A stretch of 64,000 nucleotides of DNA from the NCBI RefSeq assembly GCF_001719615.1, contig NZ_MDVX01000013.1, forward strand, positions 101,278 through 165,277, given 5' to 3'. The stretch comes from Neptunicoccus sediminis (GTDB lineage: Bacteria > Pseudomonadota > Alphaproteobacteria > Rhodobacterales > Rhodobacteraceae). Below the pieces are notes generated by a model that was given only the letters and a program-made list of their open reading frames with translations, ran no database searches and had not been told where the DNA came from. The position numbers and the translations under genes were made by a program. Positions within the stretch are counted from its first letter, which is position 1. Every line of letters begins with the position of its first letter. Below, one piece after another: positions 33,984-45,980 of the stretch.

Positions 33984-35300
33984 TTACTGGGTGCTTTCCA
34001 CGCCCTCGGGCTGCCCCACAACGACGAAATGCAGCGCATCGGGGTTCAGGTTTTCCTTGGCAACACGGGCGATGTCATCCACCGTCACCGCGTTCACCCT
34101 GTCGTTACGGGTGTTGGCGTAATCAATCGGGAAATGGTCAAGCTGGCTGCTGACCAAAATCCGCGCGATCCGGCTGTTGCCATCAAAACGCAGCGCGTAA
34201 CTGCCCGTAAGGTACTTTTTCGCCTTCTCAAGCTCTTCCTCGGTGACACCCTCTTGCGCCATCCGCGCCCATTCGGTGCGGATCACGTCTATCGCCTCCC
34301 CCACAGTGCCATTGGCCGAAGCCACAGACCCGCCGTAATATTGCGTCGCTTCCATCCAGTTCAGGTAGGAATAAACCCCATAGGTCAAGCCGCGCTTTTC
34401 CCGCACTTCCTCTGTCAGACGAGAGCCAAACCCGCCACCGCCAAGGATATGGTTCATCACATAGACCGGCATGAAATCGGGGTGCTGCATGTTGATGTCA
34501 GACTCCTGCGCCCAGATCGCCACCGATTGCGGCGTCGGGAAATCCACCACGGTCACACCGCCGGGGGCGGCAAATTCGACCTTTTCGGGCAGTGGCGCAC
34601 CGGTGGCAGGCAGGTCGCCCAGCAACCTGTCCAACATCGGGCCAAGTTCTTCGGCGGTGACATCCCCGACCACACCGATCACCAGATGATCCTTGCTCAG
34701 TGCCGCTTTGTGGGCCGCAACCAGATCATCCCGTGTCAGGGCAGCAACGGATTCAATCGTCCCGTCAGACGGGCGCCCGTACGGGTGATCCCCGAAGGCA
34801 ATTTCGGCCATGGTCTTTTCGGCAATCGCTTCGGGATCCTGCAGGGCGCTTTGCAATCCGGTGATCACCTGCCCGCGCACCCGTTCGATGGCTACAGGAT
34901 TGAAAGCCGGCTCCACAATCGCCTTGCGCAGCAGATCAAGCGCTGCGTCCGCATTGGATTTCAGCACCTGCGCGCTGATCCGAACTGAATCCCGCCCCGT
35001 GTCAAAACCGAAATTCGCCGCCAGCGATTCCGTGGCCCGACGATAGGCCGCCGCATCCATCTCTCCCGTGCCTTCTTCCAGCAGCCCGACCATCAGGTTC
35101 GTGGCCCCCAGATTATCCGGTGTATCCAGCGATGTTCCGCCGCGAAAGGCGATTTGCAGCGCGATAAAAGGGATCGAGGGTTCGTTTATCAGCCAGGCTT
35201 TGATTCCGCCTGCGCTTGTGACTTCTTCTATCTTGATCTGCGCCACAGCGGGCAGCGCGATCACGACCATACATAAAACGGCAGCTAATTTGCGGATCAT
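33984..35300 (-). CDS. M16-family peptidase-like protein, catalytic motif lost
   Basis: A 438-residue secreted protein with signal peptide (MIRKLAAVLCMVVIALPAVAQ). It has the M16 fold: FRGGTSLDTPDNLGATNLMVGLLEEGT at the place of the active site, where the zinc motif HxxEH is missing, and a C-terminal RGLTYGVYSYLNW segment. It overlaps the active M16 gene by 4 bases. By analogy with two-subunit bacterial M16B peptidases, it is the non-catalytic partner of the product encoded at 35297-36643, acting in the periplasm. Confidence 0.9.
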   Translation of the reverse strand: MIRKLAAVLCMVVIALPAVAQIKIEEVTSAGGIKAWLINEPSIPFIALQIAFRGGTSLDTPDNLGATNLMVGLLEEGTGEMDAAAYRRATESLAANFGFDTGRDSVRISAQVLKSNADAALDLLRKAIVEPAFNPVAIERVRGQVITGLQSALQDPEAIAEKTMAEIAFGDHPYGRPSDGTIESVAALTRDDLVAAHKAALSKDHLVIGVVGDVTAEELGPMLDRLLGDLPATGAPLPEKVEFAAPGGVTVVDFPTPQSVAIWAQESDINMQHPDFMPVYVMNHILGGGGFGSRLTEEVREKRGLTYGVYSYLNWMEATQYYGGSVASANGTVGEAIDVIRTEWARMAQEGVTEEELEKAKKYLTGSYALRFDGNSRIARILVSSQLDHFPIDYANTRNDRVNAVTVDDIARVAKENLNPDALHFVVVGQPEGVESTQ

Positions 35301-36643
35301 TGGGACTGCTCCTCTGTCGGGGCCAGCATCAGACCCGTTACCGATTTTCGCATATCAAGCACTTTGGCCGCAGCCTCCATCACCTGTTCAGGCGTGACCG
35401 ATTGCAGGGTTTTCGACCAGCTTTGCACGTCTTCAACCGTCAACCCCGCCGTGATTGCCCGACCATAGGTGCGGGCCACTTCGGACTGGTTGTCCAGCTT
35501 GTAAATGTCTTCGGCAGCGATCTGGGTTTTCAAACGCTCCAGATGTTCCAGATCCACCCCGTCCTTAAGGAAATCCGCCAGAACCGTGTCCATAGCTGCT
35601 TCCAATTGCTCCAGAGAGACACCGGGGCGGGGCATGGCGTAGATGCCAAAGGTTTCGGGGTCATAGGAGGTCGAGTCGTACCACGCATCGGTATAGACCG
35701 CGATCTGCTGGTCCAGTTGCAGCTTTTGCCCCAGAACCGACGAAATACCCGAACCACCGAGGAGATAGGACAGGATCGTCAGCGCCGCCGCTTCGTCCTG
35801 ATTGCCGGACTGGCGTTTGGGGGCAAGGTAACTGCGCACCAGATAGGGTTGTGACTGACGCGGGTCACTAAAGCTGAGCCGCACCGCCGCCAGATGTGGC
35901 GGTTCTTGCGGGCGCACCCGTGGCGGGATGTTGTCGGACGGTTCCAATGGGCCGAAATATTCCTCTGCCAGCGCCTGAACCTCTGCGGGGGTGACATCAC
36001 CGGCCACCACCAGCGTGGCGTTGTTCGGCGCATAATAGGTGCGGTAAAAGGCTAGCGCATCATCCAGATTAAGGGCTGCAATCTCGTGCCGCCATCCGAT
36101 CACCGGATTGCGATAGGGATGATTCATAAAGGTCATGGCGCGGCGCTGTTCCTGAAACAGACTGCGTGGATCACTTTCAATACGAGAGTTCCGCTCTTCC
36201 AGCACAACATTCCGCTCTGTGATCACTTCGTCCTCGGTCAGCACCAGATTGCGCATCCGGTCGGCCTCAAGCTGCATCATCAGGGGCAGGCGATCCACCG
36301 CAACCCGCTGGAAATAGCCGGTATAATCATAAGAGGTAAACGCATTATCCACGCCGCCGTTTTCCTTGACGGTCTTGCTGAACTCCCCCGGTTTGAGGGT
36401 TTTTGTGCCCTTGAACATCAAATGTTCCAGAAAATGCGCCACGCCGGTCATGCCGGGCGGTTCATCGGCGGACCCGACGTTGTACCAGACCATATTTGTG
36501 ACAACCGGGGCACGGTGATCCTCGATCACAATGCCTTTTAGCCCGTTCTCCAGTTCAAAAGTCGTGACCTTGCCGGTTTCGGCGAGTGCTGCAAATGGCG
36601 TGACGGCCACGGAACACACGATAGCTAAAGCCCTGAAAATCAT
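35297..36643 (-). CDS. M16-family zinc peptidase, catalytic subunit
   Basis: A 448-residue periplasmic protease with signal peptide (about residues 1-21, ending FAALAE). The inverted zinc motif is intact: HFLEH in GVAHFLEHLMFKGT, with the distal Glu expected in the ERNVVLEERNSRIE helix. The C-terminal half is the paired M16 domain with GISSVLGQKLQLD. Encoded directly before its inactive partner. Probably degrades peptides in the periplasm. Confidence 0.92.
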   Translation of the reverse strand: MIFRALAIVCSVAVTPFAALAETGKVTTFELENGLKGIVIEDHRAPVVTNMVWYNVGSADEPPGMTGVAHFLEHLMFKGTKTLKPGEFSKTVKENGGVDNAFTSYDYTGYFQRVAVDRLPLMMQLEADRMRNLVLTEDEVITERNVVLEERNSRIESDPRSLFQEQRRAMTFMNHPYRNPVIGWRHEIAALNLDDALAFYRTYYAPNNATLVVAGDVTPAEVQALAEEYFGPLEPSDNIPPRVRPQEPPHLAAVRLSFSDPRQSQPYLVRSYLAPKRQSGNQDEAAALTILSYLLGGSGISSVLGQKLQLDQQIAVYTDAWYDSTSYDPETFGIYAMPRPGVSLEQLEAAMDTVLADFLKDGVDLEHLERLKTQIAAEDIYKLDNQSEVARTYGRAITAGLTVEDVQSWSKTLQSVTPEQVMEAAAKVLDMRKSVTGLMLAPTEEQSQ

Positions 36644-36748
36644 GGGGCCCCCGTTCTAAATGAAAGTTAACGTAATCTTAGGAGTTTAGCGGCCATATTC
36701 AACGGCAAGGCCGCGGATTAATGGCGCTGCGCCCTGCCCGCGCAGGGT

Positions 36749-37294
36749 TTAGCGTTCACTTTGCGGTGAGACAGAGGGCGTCTTTACGTTACTGCGGCGC
36801 ATCAGGTCATTTGCGCTGCGCGCTTTGAGGGTCTGATCCTCATAGTCTTGCAGATAGGTGTCGACTTTGAACAGGCGTTGCAGGAACAACGGGCCGTTTT
36901 CTTCACGGTATTGCGCGTCTTCTCTGGCCAGAACCTCGCGGATTTCGGGCGCGGCACCATTACGGGTCGCCGCTGCCAGAAGCGCGCCTTCGCCGCTGTA
37001 AATCGTGGTGCTGTCCAGACGCGCAGGTTGCCCGCCAAGCGCCGCCACCGCATCATGTTCGGGCAGCAGGTCCGTGCGGTTACGCGCCCCCGGCGTGGGT
37101 TCGGGCAGCGCGGCCAGATCATCCGGCAGGGTCAGCGGTTTGTTGGGGACGATACCGAATTCATCCGGTCCGGCACCCGTTGCAGGTCCGGCAAAGAACC
37201 GCCCGATGCCTTTGGAGGTGTCACATCCGGCCACGGCTGTCACCAAGGCAAGCATGCCTACCCATTTCAAACCGGACTTCTTCATGGCCATCAT
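36749..37294 (-). CDS. DUF3035 lipoprotein
   Basis: A 181-residue lipoprotein: basic start, hydrophobic stretch WVGMLALVTAVAGC with a lipobox ending at Cys, then DTSKG. The mature part has FGIVPNKPLTLPDDLAALPEPTPGA, the DUF3035 signature. Encoded just after lspA, whose product matures lipoproteins. Function unknown; conserved in this gene order in Rhodobacterales. Start uncertain among nearby Met codons (37306, 37294, 37291, 37285). Confidence 0.83.
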   Translation of the reverse strand: MMAMKKSGLKWVGMLALVTAVAGCDTSKGIGRFFAGPATGAGPDEFGIVPNKPLTLPDDLAALPEPTPGARNRTDLLPEHDAVAALGGQPARLDSTTIYSGEGALLAAATRNGAAPEIREVLAREDAQYREENGPLFLQRLFKVDTYLQDYEDQTLKARSANDLMRRSNVKTPSVSPQSER

Positions 37295-37343
37295 ATCGTC
37301 ACCCAAGGAATTTTCGTCGTTTTATCGCAGATTTCATCCGCCG

Positions 37344-37817
37344 TCACGCCCTTCTGTTGAGACGCTCTGAAAACAGTACCAGACCGAAGGCCCCGATGAA
37401 AATAGCGATGTCGGCCACATTGAAGGAAAACGGGTTTCTAAAGCCGCAACAGGACATGTTCAGAAAATCCGCAACAGCCCCGTAAACGTAGCGGTCCACC
37501 GAATTGCCCAGCGCCCCGCCAACGATACAACCGATCAGGAAAGCCGCAAACCAGCCGGTAAAATTGCGGCCCCACCAAAGCACCCAGCCAGAGATCACGA
37601 CCGAAACCGCGATCAATATCCAGCGCATGGCGTCCACCTGCAAGCCGGACATCAGACCAAAGTTGATGCCCTCATTCCACGCCATGCGGAAATTGATCAG
37701 GGGCGGCAGCACATCAATCGCAAGCCTTGTTTTCAGATCCAGCATTTCGACCACAAAATATTTCGTGATCTGGTCCAGAGCAAAAATCCCAAGGCTCATT
37801 GCCAATATGCGCCGCAT
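37344..37817 (-). CDS. lspA: Lipoprotein signal peptidase (signal peptidase II)
   Basis: A 157-residue, four-helix inner-membrane aspartyl peptidase that removes lipoprotein signal peptides. Seen: first-helix FALDQITKYFV, the FRMAWNEGINFG loop, and the catalytic Asp pair in GGALGNSVDRYVYGAVADFL. Length is normal. It lies 15 bases after purH on the same strand. Confidence 0.94.
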   Translation of the reverse strand: MRRILAMSLGIFALDQITKYFVVEMLDLKTRLAIDVLPPLINFRMAWNEGINFGLMSGLQVDAMRWILIAVSVVISGWVLWWGRNFTGWFAAFLIGCIVGGALGNSVDRYVYGAVADFLNMSCCGFRNPFSFNVADIAIFIGAFGLVLFSERLNRRA

Positions 37818-37832
37818 GTCCTGATCCTTTGC

Positions 37833-39425
<1,593 letters not shown>

Positions 39426-39495
39426 GAGAGCAGATCATTCCTTGTGTCAAAGGCCGCCGCCCTTTTGAAATCACCCCCCGAAACAGGGTTTTCAA

Positions 39496-41223
39496 TCAAG
39501 CCGGGCGCGACAGGGTCCAGCGTATGACGCCCTCATACTCAACAACGGCGGAAGTGACCACAACCTCTTTTGTCGCGCGTGGCACCAATCGCCCCTGCTC
39601 AAAATAGATCGTATCATGCAGCGTCAGCTTCAGCCCGTCTGCGCGCAACAGCCAGACCTCGGCGTTGGGCAGCGTGACCGAGGCCACCGTATCCCCCATA
39701 TCAAGCGTGACACGGGCATCGGGGTGCAGCCGGAAATGCGCCGCAAAGGGCATTTCGCGGTTTTGCCCCATCTCTGCCGCCGCAGCCGCAAAGCGGGTTT
39801 TCTCTGCGGCAGTCTGCGCAAAAATGCGGTCATAGCCCTGCACCTCGTCGCCGGTGTAAAGCACCGCAATCTCGCGGCTGTGGGTCAGTCCAAAGGCGGG
39901 GGTGTAACCGTCATGGCTGCATAAAACCGCCTGTCCATATTGGTTGTGATCCCGTTGCAGCGTGATTTTGCGCGGCGCATCAATCAGTTGCTGCCCGTAA
40001 ATCCGGCGCACAAATCCCGAACCGGCAAACCGCGCAAGCGACGCCCCCGCCACTGTCACAGCACTATGGGCGGCGGTGGCGCGGGCCGCGCTGTGCAGAT
40101 TGGCAGAAAAACCGCGGGCTGATCCCATGCTGACCAGAACCGGCAGTTTGCCCGAATACATCTCAACCGCAAGGGTAGAGGCATGGGCCCGCTCCGGTGC
40201 GCCGATCACCGGCAACCGCGCCGCATCCATCAGCACAACCGTGCCCGATGCTGACAGCCGCGCAAAGCCCATGGCGCCGCCTTCCCGCGCCGGTGATCCG
40301 ATCCCCGCATCCGCCAGCGCCTGATCAATCCGGTCCGCCTGTCCCGCGTCCCCGCCGTGGAACCGTGCCATTGTACCATCCCCGAAGCGCAGCGCCCGAA
40401 TCGCAGGGGCCATACGCTGCAAGGCACGGATGATCTCGGGGTTGATATAATCGCCATCCGAACTGACCGCCTGATTGACCGAGGACAACAGGGTGAAAAT
40501 CTCCATCAGTTCTTCGGGGTTGCGGCTGGCAATGCCGCCGTCCTCTGCGATTTCGCGCTGGCATTCCCGCCCGAGCGCACGCAGCGCCGGTTTGAGAACA
40601 TGATCCTGCCCTTCCAGCGCCAGCCCGCAATGGACCAGCCCCGTTAAGGCTTCGAAGCGGGGCAAACCCGCATGGGCGGACTTCCAGCGTTTCATCAAAA
40701 AGCGGGACTGGTGGCCAAGGGCCGCGAAATAAGCGCGGGACTGGTCCGGTTCAACCTGATGCAGGATCAGGATTGCGTGGTTGATCCAGCGCACCACCCG
40801 CCGCCCCGTCACATCGGGCGCCCAGCCGTTGCCGTGACCGCCGCCGAACCGTTCGATCCAGTCAAACAGCCAGACCTGTGCCTGTTTGCGGGCCTCGGGC
40901 GTGTCCACAGCCACCACATCGTCAAACCAATTAAACCCGTGCAGCGCTGCGGCTGTGTCCGGATCCTCCAGTGCCGCGCCCCACAAGACACCTTTGCCCT
41001 GCTCGATCACATCGCCATGAACCAGATGATTGCCCGCCAGCACCTGCAAACCACGGGTCGCCAGACCATAGGAGCGCGGGTCGGGCTGGGATTTGAAGGC
41101 TTTGGCAGGGGCAGCGAAACGGGCAATGCGCAGGGCAAGGAAATCCCGCCACCGCATCCAGCGACGGCGGAAAGCCTCGGCCATCGCCATTGGATACCAG
41201 TGCAATCGCGCACCTTCTGTCAT
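39496..41223 (-). CDS. Heparinase II/III family protein
   Basis: A 575-residue protein. N-terminal alpha-helical half (LHGFNWFDDV, GWAPDVTGRRVVRWINHA) and C-terminal heparinase II/III beta domain (ARLSASGTVVLMDAARLP, TPAFGLTHSREIAVLYTGDEVQGYDRI, FAAHFRLHPDARVTLDMGDTVASVTLP). The family includes polysaccharide lyases, but members in this core gene order lack a known substrate and may act on a cell-surface or peptidoglycan-linked polymer. No signal peptide is evident. Confidence 0.83.
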   Translation of the reverse strand: MTEGARLHWYPMAMAEAFRRRWMRWRDFLALRIARFAAPAKAFKSQPDPRSYGLATRGLQVLAGNHLVHGDVIEQGKGVLWGAALEDPDTAAALHGFNWFDDVVAVDTPEARKQAQVWLFDWIERFGGGHGNGWAPDVTGRRVVRWINHAILILHQVEPDQSRAYFAALGHQSRFLMKRWKSAHAGLPRFEALTGLVHCGLALEGQDHVLKPALRALGRECQREIAEDGGIASRNPEELMEIFTLLSSVNQAVSSDGDYINPEIIRALQRMAPAIRALRFGDGTMARFHGGDAGQADRIDQALADAGIGSPAREGGAMGFARLSASGTVVLMDAARLPVIGAPERAHASTLAVEMYSGKLPVLVSMGSARGFSANLHSAARATAAHSAVTVAGASLARFAGSGFVRRIYGQQLIDAPRKITLQRDHNQYGQAVLCSHDGYTPAFGLTHSREIAVLYTGDEVQGYDRIFAQTAAEKTRFAAAAAEMGQNREMPFAAHFRLHPDARVTLDMGDTVASVTLPNAEVWLLRADGLKLTLHDTIYFEQGRLVPRATKEVVVTSAVVEYEGVIRWTLSRPA

Positions 41224-41279
41224 GTCAGCCCCACGCCCGTATTTTCCACAAGATATAGGGGGTTAGCGCCATGCTGTCA

Positions 41280-42566
41280 TCACTGCTTGTGCAATCGGGC
41301 CATATAAAAGCCGTCCATACCGCCCCGCTTTGGCCAATAGTCGGGCCGCAGCCGGACAGCGCCGGTTGAAACCTGCCACGCCGGATCAAGGCCCAGCGCC
41401 GCTGCATCGACAGGCGCTTCAACCAGATCGGTCTGTTCCAGCGCACGGGCAATCTGGCGTTCCCCTTCGGCGGGGATCAGGCTGCAGGTGGCATAGACCA
41501 TCTGTCCACCCGGTTTCAGCCAGCCTGCCGCCCGTTGCAGCATGTTCTGCTGCAAATCCAGCAGCGGCTTCAGATCCAGCGAGGGGCGCACATAAGGCAG
41601 ATCGGGATGACGGCGAATGGTGCCGGTGGCCGAGCAGGGCGCATCCAGCAAAATTGCGTCAAACGGCGCGTCCGGCGTCCAGTGCATCGCATTGGCCACC
41701 TCCATGCGCGGGCGGAACCCCATGCGGCGGGTATTTTCCATCACGCGGTGCATCCGTTCGGGCGAAAGGTCGAGCGCGGTCACATCCGCCCCTGCTGCGC
41801 AAAGCTGCATGGTCTTACCGCCTGGCGCGGCACAAAGGTCCAGCACCCGTTTGCCCGACAGATCACCCATCAGGCGCACCGGCATGGCCGCGGCGGCATC
41901 CTGCACCCACCACGCGCCGTCCTCAAACCCGTCGAGCGCGGAAATCTGTCCGGGCTGGTGCAGGCGCAAACTACCCGTCGGCAACAACTCGGCGCCCAGT
42001 TTCTCGGCCCATTCCGCCCCTTTTGCAGATTCGCGCAGGCTCAGGTCTACCGGAGGACGTTCCAGATAGGCCCGCTCCATCGCTTCCGCTGCCTCTGGCC
42101 CGAAGGCTTTGACAATCGCGCCGCGCAGGGCCTTGGGCAATTGCGGAACCGGCATATCCTGTAGCGCGGACACGTCCAGCTCTCCCAGTTTACGCCCTAC
42201 CGCGTTTACCATTCCGGCGAGGTGTTTTGTCTTCTGGCTCGCCCGCGCGATTTCCACGGCTGCGTTCACGGCACCATGGGCGGGAATACCGTCCAGCACG
42301 ATTTCGGCCGCACAAACCCGCAGCGCATTGAGCGCACGCAAGGGCGGCTTGTGATCCATGAACTCTGCCAGAACCGCATCAATCCGGGGTATGTGGCGCA
42401 AGGTCAGCGCCGCCAGCGACTGCGCACGCGCCCGATCAGCGGGCACCAGTTTGGCCAGCGGACCGTCTTCCCGCTGAACCGAATCGCCCAGCATCTGGTG
42501 GTCCATCAGAACCCCGTGTATCAGCGCGACTGCACCGAAACGGGCCGAGGTAGAGGATTTTGCCAT
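41280..42566 (-). CDS. rsmB: RsmB/NOP-family rRNA (cytosine-5) methyltransferase
   Basis: A 428-residue protein with an N-terminal NusB-like domain (about 1-135: AEIVLDGIPAHGAVNAAVEIA) and a C-terminal SAM methyltransferase. Motifs: VLDLCAAPGGKTMQL (SAM), DAPCSATGTIRRHPDLPY and VYATCSLIPAEGERQ, whose two cysteines are the release and catalytic residues of m5C enzymes. Expected to methylate C967 of 16S rRNA (E. coli numbering). Confidence 0.9.
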   Translation of the reverse strand: MAKSSTSARFGAVALIHGVLMDHQMLGDSVQREDGPLAKLVPADRARAQSLAALTLRHIPRIDAVLAEFMDHKPPLRALNALRVCAAEIVLDGIPAHGAVNAAVEIARASQKTKHLAGMVNAVGRKLGELDVSALQDMPVPQLPKALRGAIVKAFGPEAAEAMERAYLERPPVDLSLRESAKGAEWAEKLGAELLPTGSLRLHQPGQISALDGFEDGAWWVQDAAAAMPVRLMGDLSGKRVLDLCAAPGGKTMQLCAAGADVTALDLSPERMHRVMENTRRMGFRPRMEVANAMHWTPDAPFDAILLDAPCSATGTIRRHPDLPYVRPSLDLKPLLDLQQNMLQRAAGWLKPGGQMVYATCSLIPAEGERQIARALEQTDLVEAPVDAAALGLDPAWQVSTGAVRLRPDYWPKRGGMDGFYMARLHKQ

Positions 42567-42699
42567 CCGGTATCCCTTTGTTGTGTCCCGCGCCTGCCCG
42601 CCACTGGCGGATCATCGGCGCGGATCGGGTGTTTTTACATTCAATCCGGATCGGATAAAGTGTTAAGACAGCTTTAGACCAGTCATCAGGCAGACACAA

Positions 42700-42882
42700 A
42701 TGAGCGACGATCAAAAACAGAAAAAACTGCAAGCAGCGGCGAAACGGGCTTTGGCCGAAGCCGCCGCCCGCAAGGCCGAAGCCGAACCGCTGGACCTGCC
42801 GTCCGAACTTGGCGGACGGGAAGGACCGGAACCCACCCGCTTTGGCGATTGGGAAAAGAAGGGCATCGTGTCGGACTTCTGA
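42700..42882 (+). CDS. DUF1674 / succinate dehydrogenase assembly factor 4-like protein
   Basis: A 60-residue protein: Lys/Ala-rich helix, then the conserved tail GGREGPEPTRFGDWEKKGIVSDF. This ending defines the DUF1674/SdhAF4 family, whose eukaryotic member guards flavinated SdhA during assembly of succinate dehydrogenase. It stands alone between rsmB and dapB, divergent from rsmB. Confidence 0.88.
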   Translation: MSDDQKQKKLQAAAKRALAEAAARKAEAEPLDLPSELGGREGPEPTRFGDWEKKGIVSDF

Positions 42883-42910
42883 ACAGCACCCGACACCCCA
42901 ACCGCGTCTG

Positions 42911-43720
42911 TTACAGCCCCAGCACGTCCATCATATCGTATTCGCCCGGATTCTTGCCCTGCCCCCAAAGGGCAGCTTTAACCGCACCGCGCGCAAAAAT
43001 GCGCCGGTCGGTGGCGAGGTGGCGCAGCACAATGCGTTCCCCGTCAGCGGCAAAGATCACATCGTGTTCCCCGACCACATCGCCACCGCGAATGGCGCTG
43101 AACCCGATGTCGCCCCGCTTGCGCGCGCCGGTGATCCCGTCACGCCCGCGATCCGATACCTCGCCCAGTGCAACGCCGCGCCCTTCGGCAGCCGCCTCGC
43201 CCAGCATCAGGGCCGTACCGCTTGGCGCATCGACCTTGTGACGGTGATGAGCCTCCACCACTTCGATGTCAAAATCCGCATCCAGCGCCTGCGCGACCTT
43301 TTTAGTCAGTTGCACCAGCAGATTCACCCCAAGGCTCATGTTGCCGGCGCGAATGATCGGCGCATGCCGCGCCGCCGCAGACAGTTTGGCGAGATGGCTT
43401 TCGTCCATGCCCGTCGTGCCGATCACATGGACCGCGCGGGCCTGCGCCGCCAGTGCGGCATGTTCTACGGTGGCATCGGGGCTGGTGAAATCAATTACCG
43501 CCTGTGCCTTGGCAAACACTTCAAGCGGATCATCCGACACTGTGATCCCCAGATCGGCCCCGCCCATGCAGGCGCCCAGATCCTTGCCGATCCAATCGTG
43601 ACCCGCCCGTTCCGTCACGCCGGCAAGGGTCGCCTGATCGCTGTCCAGAACCGTCTGGATCAACATCTGCCCCATACGGCCCGAGGCGCCCACAATCGCG
43701 ATAGCTGGTTGGTCTGACAT
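42911..43720 (-). CDS. dapB: 4-hydroxy-tetrahydrodipicolinate reductase
   Basis: A 269-residue DapB of the lysine/diaminopimelate pathway. Seen: NAD(P) motif [38 protein letters not shown], and the catalytic [21 protein letters not shown]. Start at 43720; the frame stays open 51 codons upstream but the glycine-rich motif fixes the N-terminus. Divergent from rbfA. Confidence 0.95.
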   Translation of the reverse strand: MSDQPAIAIVGASGRMGQMLIQTVLDSDQATLAGVTERAGHDWIGKDLGACMGGADLGITVSDDPLEVFAKAQAVIDFTSPDATVEHAALAAQARAVHVIGTTGMDESHLAKLSAAARHAPIIRAGNMSLGVNLLVQLTKKVAQALDADFDIEVVEAHHRHKVDAPSGTALMLGEAAAEGRGVALGEVSDRGRDGITGARKRGDIGFSAIRGGDVVGEHDVIFAADGERIVLRHLATDRRIFARGAVKAALWGQGKNPGEYDMMDVLGL

Positions 43721-43848
43721 GAACTCGCTCCTTTGCTGTGCTTGGCTCGGCTTTACCCCGCCTATGGGCAAAGTCAAAGCCCCCGTGACGCAAAGCCATG
43801 TTGTAAGCTGCGGAATTCTGCCATAAATGGGCTGAAAAAGAGGATACC

Positions 43849-44247
43849 ATGGCCAAACGCACACAAGATTCATCCGCAGGCCCGAGCCAGCGCCAACTGC
43901 GCGTCGGGGAACTGATCCGCCGCAGCCTTGCGGAAACCCTGTCCCGTGGCGACATCCACGATCCCGATCTGGCCCATGTCTCCATCACTGTCGGAGAGGT
44001 GCGCCCTACCCCCGACCTGCGCAAAGCCGTCGTGCATGTGCTGCCCCTTGGCGGGGTGAATGCCGATCTGGTGGTTGAGGCGCTGAACAAGAACACCTAT
44101 GAACTGCGGCGTTCGATCAACAAGAACCTCGACCTGAAATACTCGCCCGAGCTAAAGTTCGTCTACGACCGCACGTTTGACCAAATGGACGAGACCCGCC
44201 GCCTGCTGGAACAATCCAGCGTAAAGCAGGATCTGGACAAAGACTGA
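43849..44247 (+). CDS. rbfA: Ribosome-binding factor A
   Basis: A 132-residue KH-fold protein needed for 16S maturation and growth in the cold. Seen: [44 protein letters not shown], and the C-terminal [25 protein letters not shown]. It starts the run rbfA-DUF2233-truB, in which ribosome and RNA maturation genes flank a secreted protein gene. Confidence 0.94.
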   Translation: MAKRTQDSSAGPSQRQLRVGELIRRSLAETLSRGDIHDPDLAHVSITVGEVRPTPDLRKAVVHVLPLGGVNADLVVEALNKNTYELRRSINKNLDLKYSPELKFVYDRTFDQMDETRRLLEQSSVKQDLDKD

Positions 44248-44294
44248 TCGCAAAACACCGCAGCAGGACACGACAAGACCAAAGGCAAAACGGC

Positions 44295-45050
44295 ATGATT
44301 AGAACACTCGCCCTTCTGTTTTTCTGTGCTGTCGGCCTGTCCGGACCCGCACTGGCCCAAACTGACGAGTCCCCCTGCCGCGATGTCAACTATCAATCCG
44401 CCAGCTTTACGGTCTGTACGGTGGATATGACGGGCGACCGGCTCGACCTGTTTTTATACGACGCGGCAGGCAAACCCTATGGCCATTTTACCAGCCTCGA
44501 CCGGATGCTGCTGGCCAAGGACAAGAAGCTGGCGTTTGCGATGAACGCGGGGATGTATCACGAAAACCGCGCACCGGTGGGTCATTACATCGAAAACGGC
44601 ACCGAGCTGAAAAGAGTGATCCCGAATGCGGGTCCGGGCAATTTTGGCCTGCTGCCCAACGGGGTGCTCTGCATCCGTAAGGGGCGCGCCGATGTGATCG
44701 AAACCCTGCGTTATCTGGACGATCAACCCGCCTGCACCCATGCCACCCAATCCGGCCCGATGCTGGTGATTGATGGCGAACTCCACCCCCGTTTCCTGCC
44801 CGACAGTGACAGCCGCTATATCCGCAACGGCGTCGGCACCAGCCGCGATGGAAAGACCGCAGACTTCGTGATTTCCAACGTTCCGGTGACGTTTCACGCT
44901 TTTGCCAGCTTTTTTCGCGATTATCTGAAGCTGCCACAGGCACTTTACTTTGACGGCAACATTTCCCGCCTGTATGCCCCCAACCTTAACCGTTCGGATT
45001 TCGGCTTCACCACGCTCGGTCCGATCATCGGTGTTGTGACAGACAAATAG
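44295..45050 (+). CDS. Secreted phosphodiester glycosidase (DUF2233/NAGPA-like) family protein
   Basis: A 251-residue protein with signal peptide (MIRTLALLFFCAVGLSGPALAQ). The mature part has the family's FAMNAGMYHENRAPVGHYIENGTELKR, NFGLLPNGVLCIRKGR, ATQSGPMLVIDG and ALYFDGNISRLYAP blocks. Related proteins remove GlcNAc from phosphodiesters or bind exopolysaccharide; the bacterial substrate is not known. Sits 12 bases upstream of truB, so likely cotranscribed. Confidence 0.85.
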   Translation: MIRTLALLFFCAVGLSGPALAQTDESPCRDVNYQSASFTVCTVDMTGDRLDLFLYDAAGKPYGHFTSLDRMLLAKDKKLAFAMNAGMYHENRAPVGHYIENGTELKRVIPNAGPGNFGLLPNGVLCIRKGRADVIETLRYLDDQPACTHATQSGPMLVIDGELHPRFLPDSDSRYIRNGVGTSRDGKTADFVISNVPVTFHAFASFFRDYLKLPQALYFDGNISRLYAPNLNRSDFGFTTLGPIIGVVTDK

Positions 45051-45062
45051 CAAGGCAACGAC

Positions 45063-45980
45063 ATGGGACGCAAACGCAAGGGCCGCGATATTTCGGGCTG
45101 GCTGGTGGTGGACAAACCCGCCGGCATCACCTCCACCGCTGTGGTGAACAAGGTGAAATGGGCGATGAACGCCAATAAAGCAGGCCATGCCGGCACGCTC
45201 GATCCCGAAGCCACCGGCGTTCTGGCCGTGGCGCTGGGCGAGGCGACCAAGACCGTGCCCTACATCACCGACGCGCTCAAAGCCTATACATTTACCATCC
45301 GGCTCGGTCAGGCGACCAACACCGATGACACGGAGGGAGAGGTCGTCTCCAGCAGTGATGACCGTCCCACAGACGCGCAGATTAAAGCCGCCCTGGGCGC
45401 CTTTATCGGAGACATCGAACAGATTCCGCCGAAATTCTCCGCCGTGAAGGTGGACGGGCAGCGGGCTTATAAAATGGCCCGTGGCGGCGATGATGATTTC
45501 GAACTCGCGCCGCGCCCGCTCTGGGTGGAAGACCTGTCCTTTCTGTCGCGCCCCGATGCGGATCATGTGGAACTGGAACTGGTCTGTGGCAAAGGCGGCT
45601 ATGTGCGCTCTATTGCCCGCGATCTGGGGGAAAAGCTGGGCTGTTACGGCCATGTGCTGACCCTGCGCCGGATTTGGTCCGGCCCGTTTGAAACATCAGA
45701 CGGGATCAGCCTAGAGACCATCGACGCACTGGCAAAGACACCGGAGCTTGATCAATACCTGCTGCCGCTGGAAACCGGTCTCAGCGAGCTGCCTGCCCTC
45801 TCCTGCCGCCCTGAGGACGCCGCCCGCCTGCGCAATGGCAATCCGGGCATGGTGATCGCCTCCGATCTCGAATACGGCGAAGAGGCATGGGTGGCCTGCA
45901 ACGGCGATCCTGTCGCCATCGGCGTTTACAAAGCCGGCGAACTACACCCCACCCGCGTCTTTGTGCGCCATGACAGTTGA
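45063..45980 (+). CDS. truB: tRNA pseudouridine(55) synthase
   Basis: A 305-residue TruB making pseudouridine 55 in the T-loop of tRNA. Seen: [13 protein letters not shown], catalytic Asp in [45 protein letters not shown] and [18 protein letters not shown]-terminal PUA-like part follows. The next gene starts inside its last codons. Confidence 0.95.
   Translation: MGRKRKGRDISGWLVVDKPAGITSTAVVNKVKWAMNANKAGHAGTLDPEATGVLAVALGEATKTVPYITDALKAYTFTIRLGQATNTDDTEGEVVSSSDDRPTDAQIKAALGAFIGDIEQIPPKFSAVKVDGQRAYKMARGGDDDFELAPRPLWVEDLSFLSRPDADHVELELVCGKGGYVRSIARDLGEKLGCYGHVLTLRRIWSGPFETSDGISLETIDALAKTPELDQYLLPLETGLSELPALSCRPEDAARLRNGNPGMVIASDLEYGEEAWVACNGDPVAIGVYKAGELHPTRVFVRHDS

Noticed and set aside
33984..35300. 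Second active M16 protease
   Set aside because: No HxxEH motif; it is listed as the non-catalytic partner.
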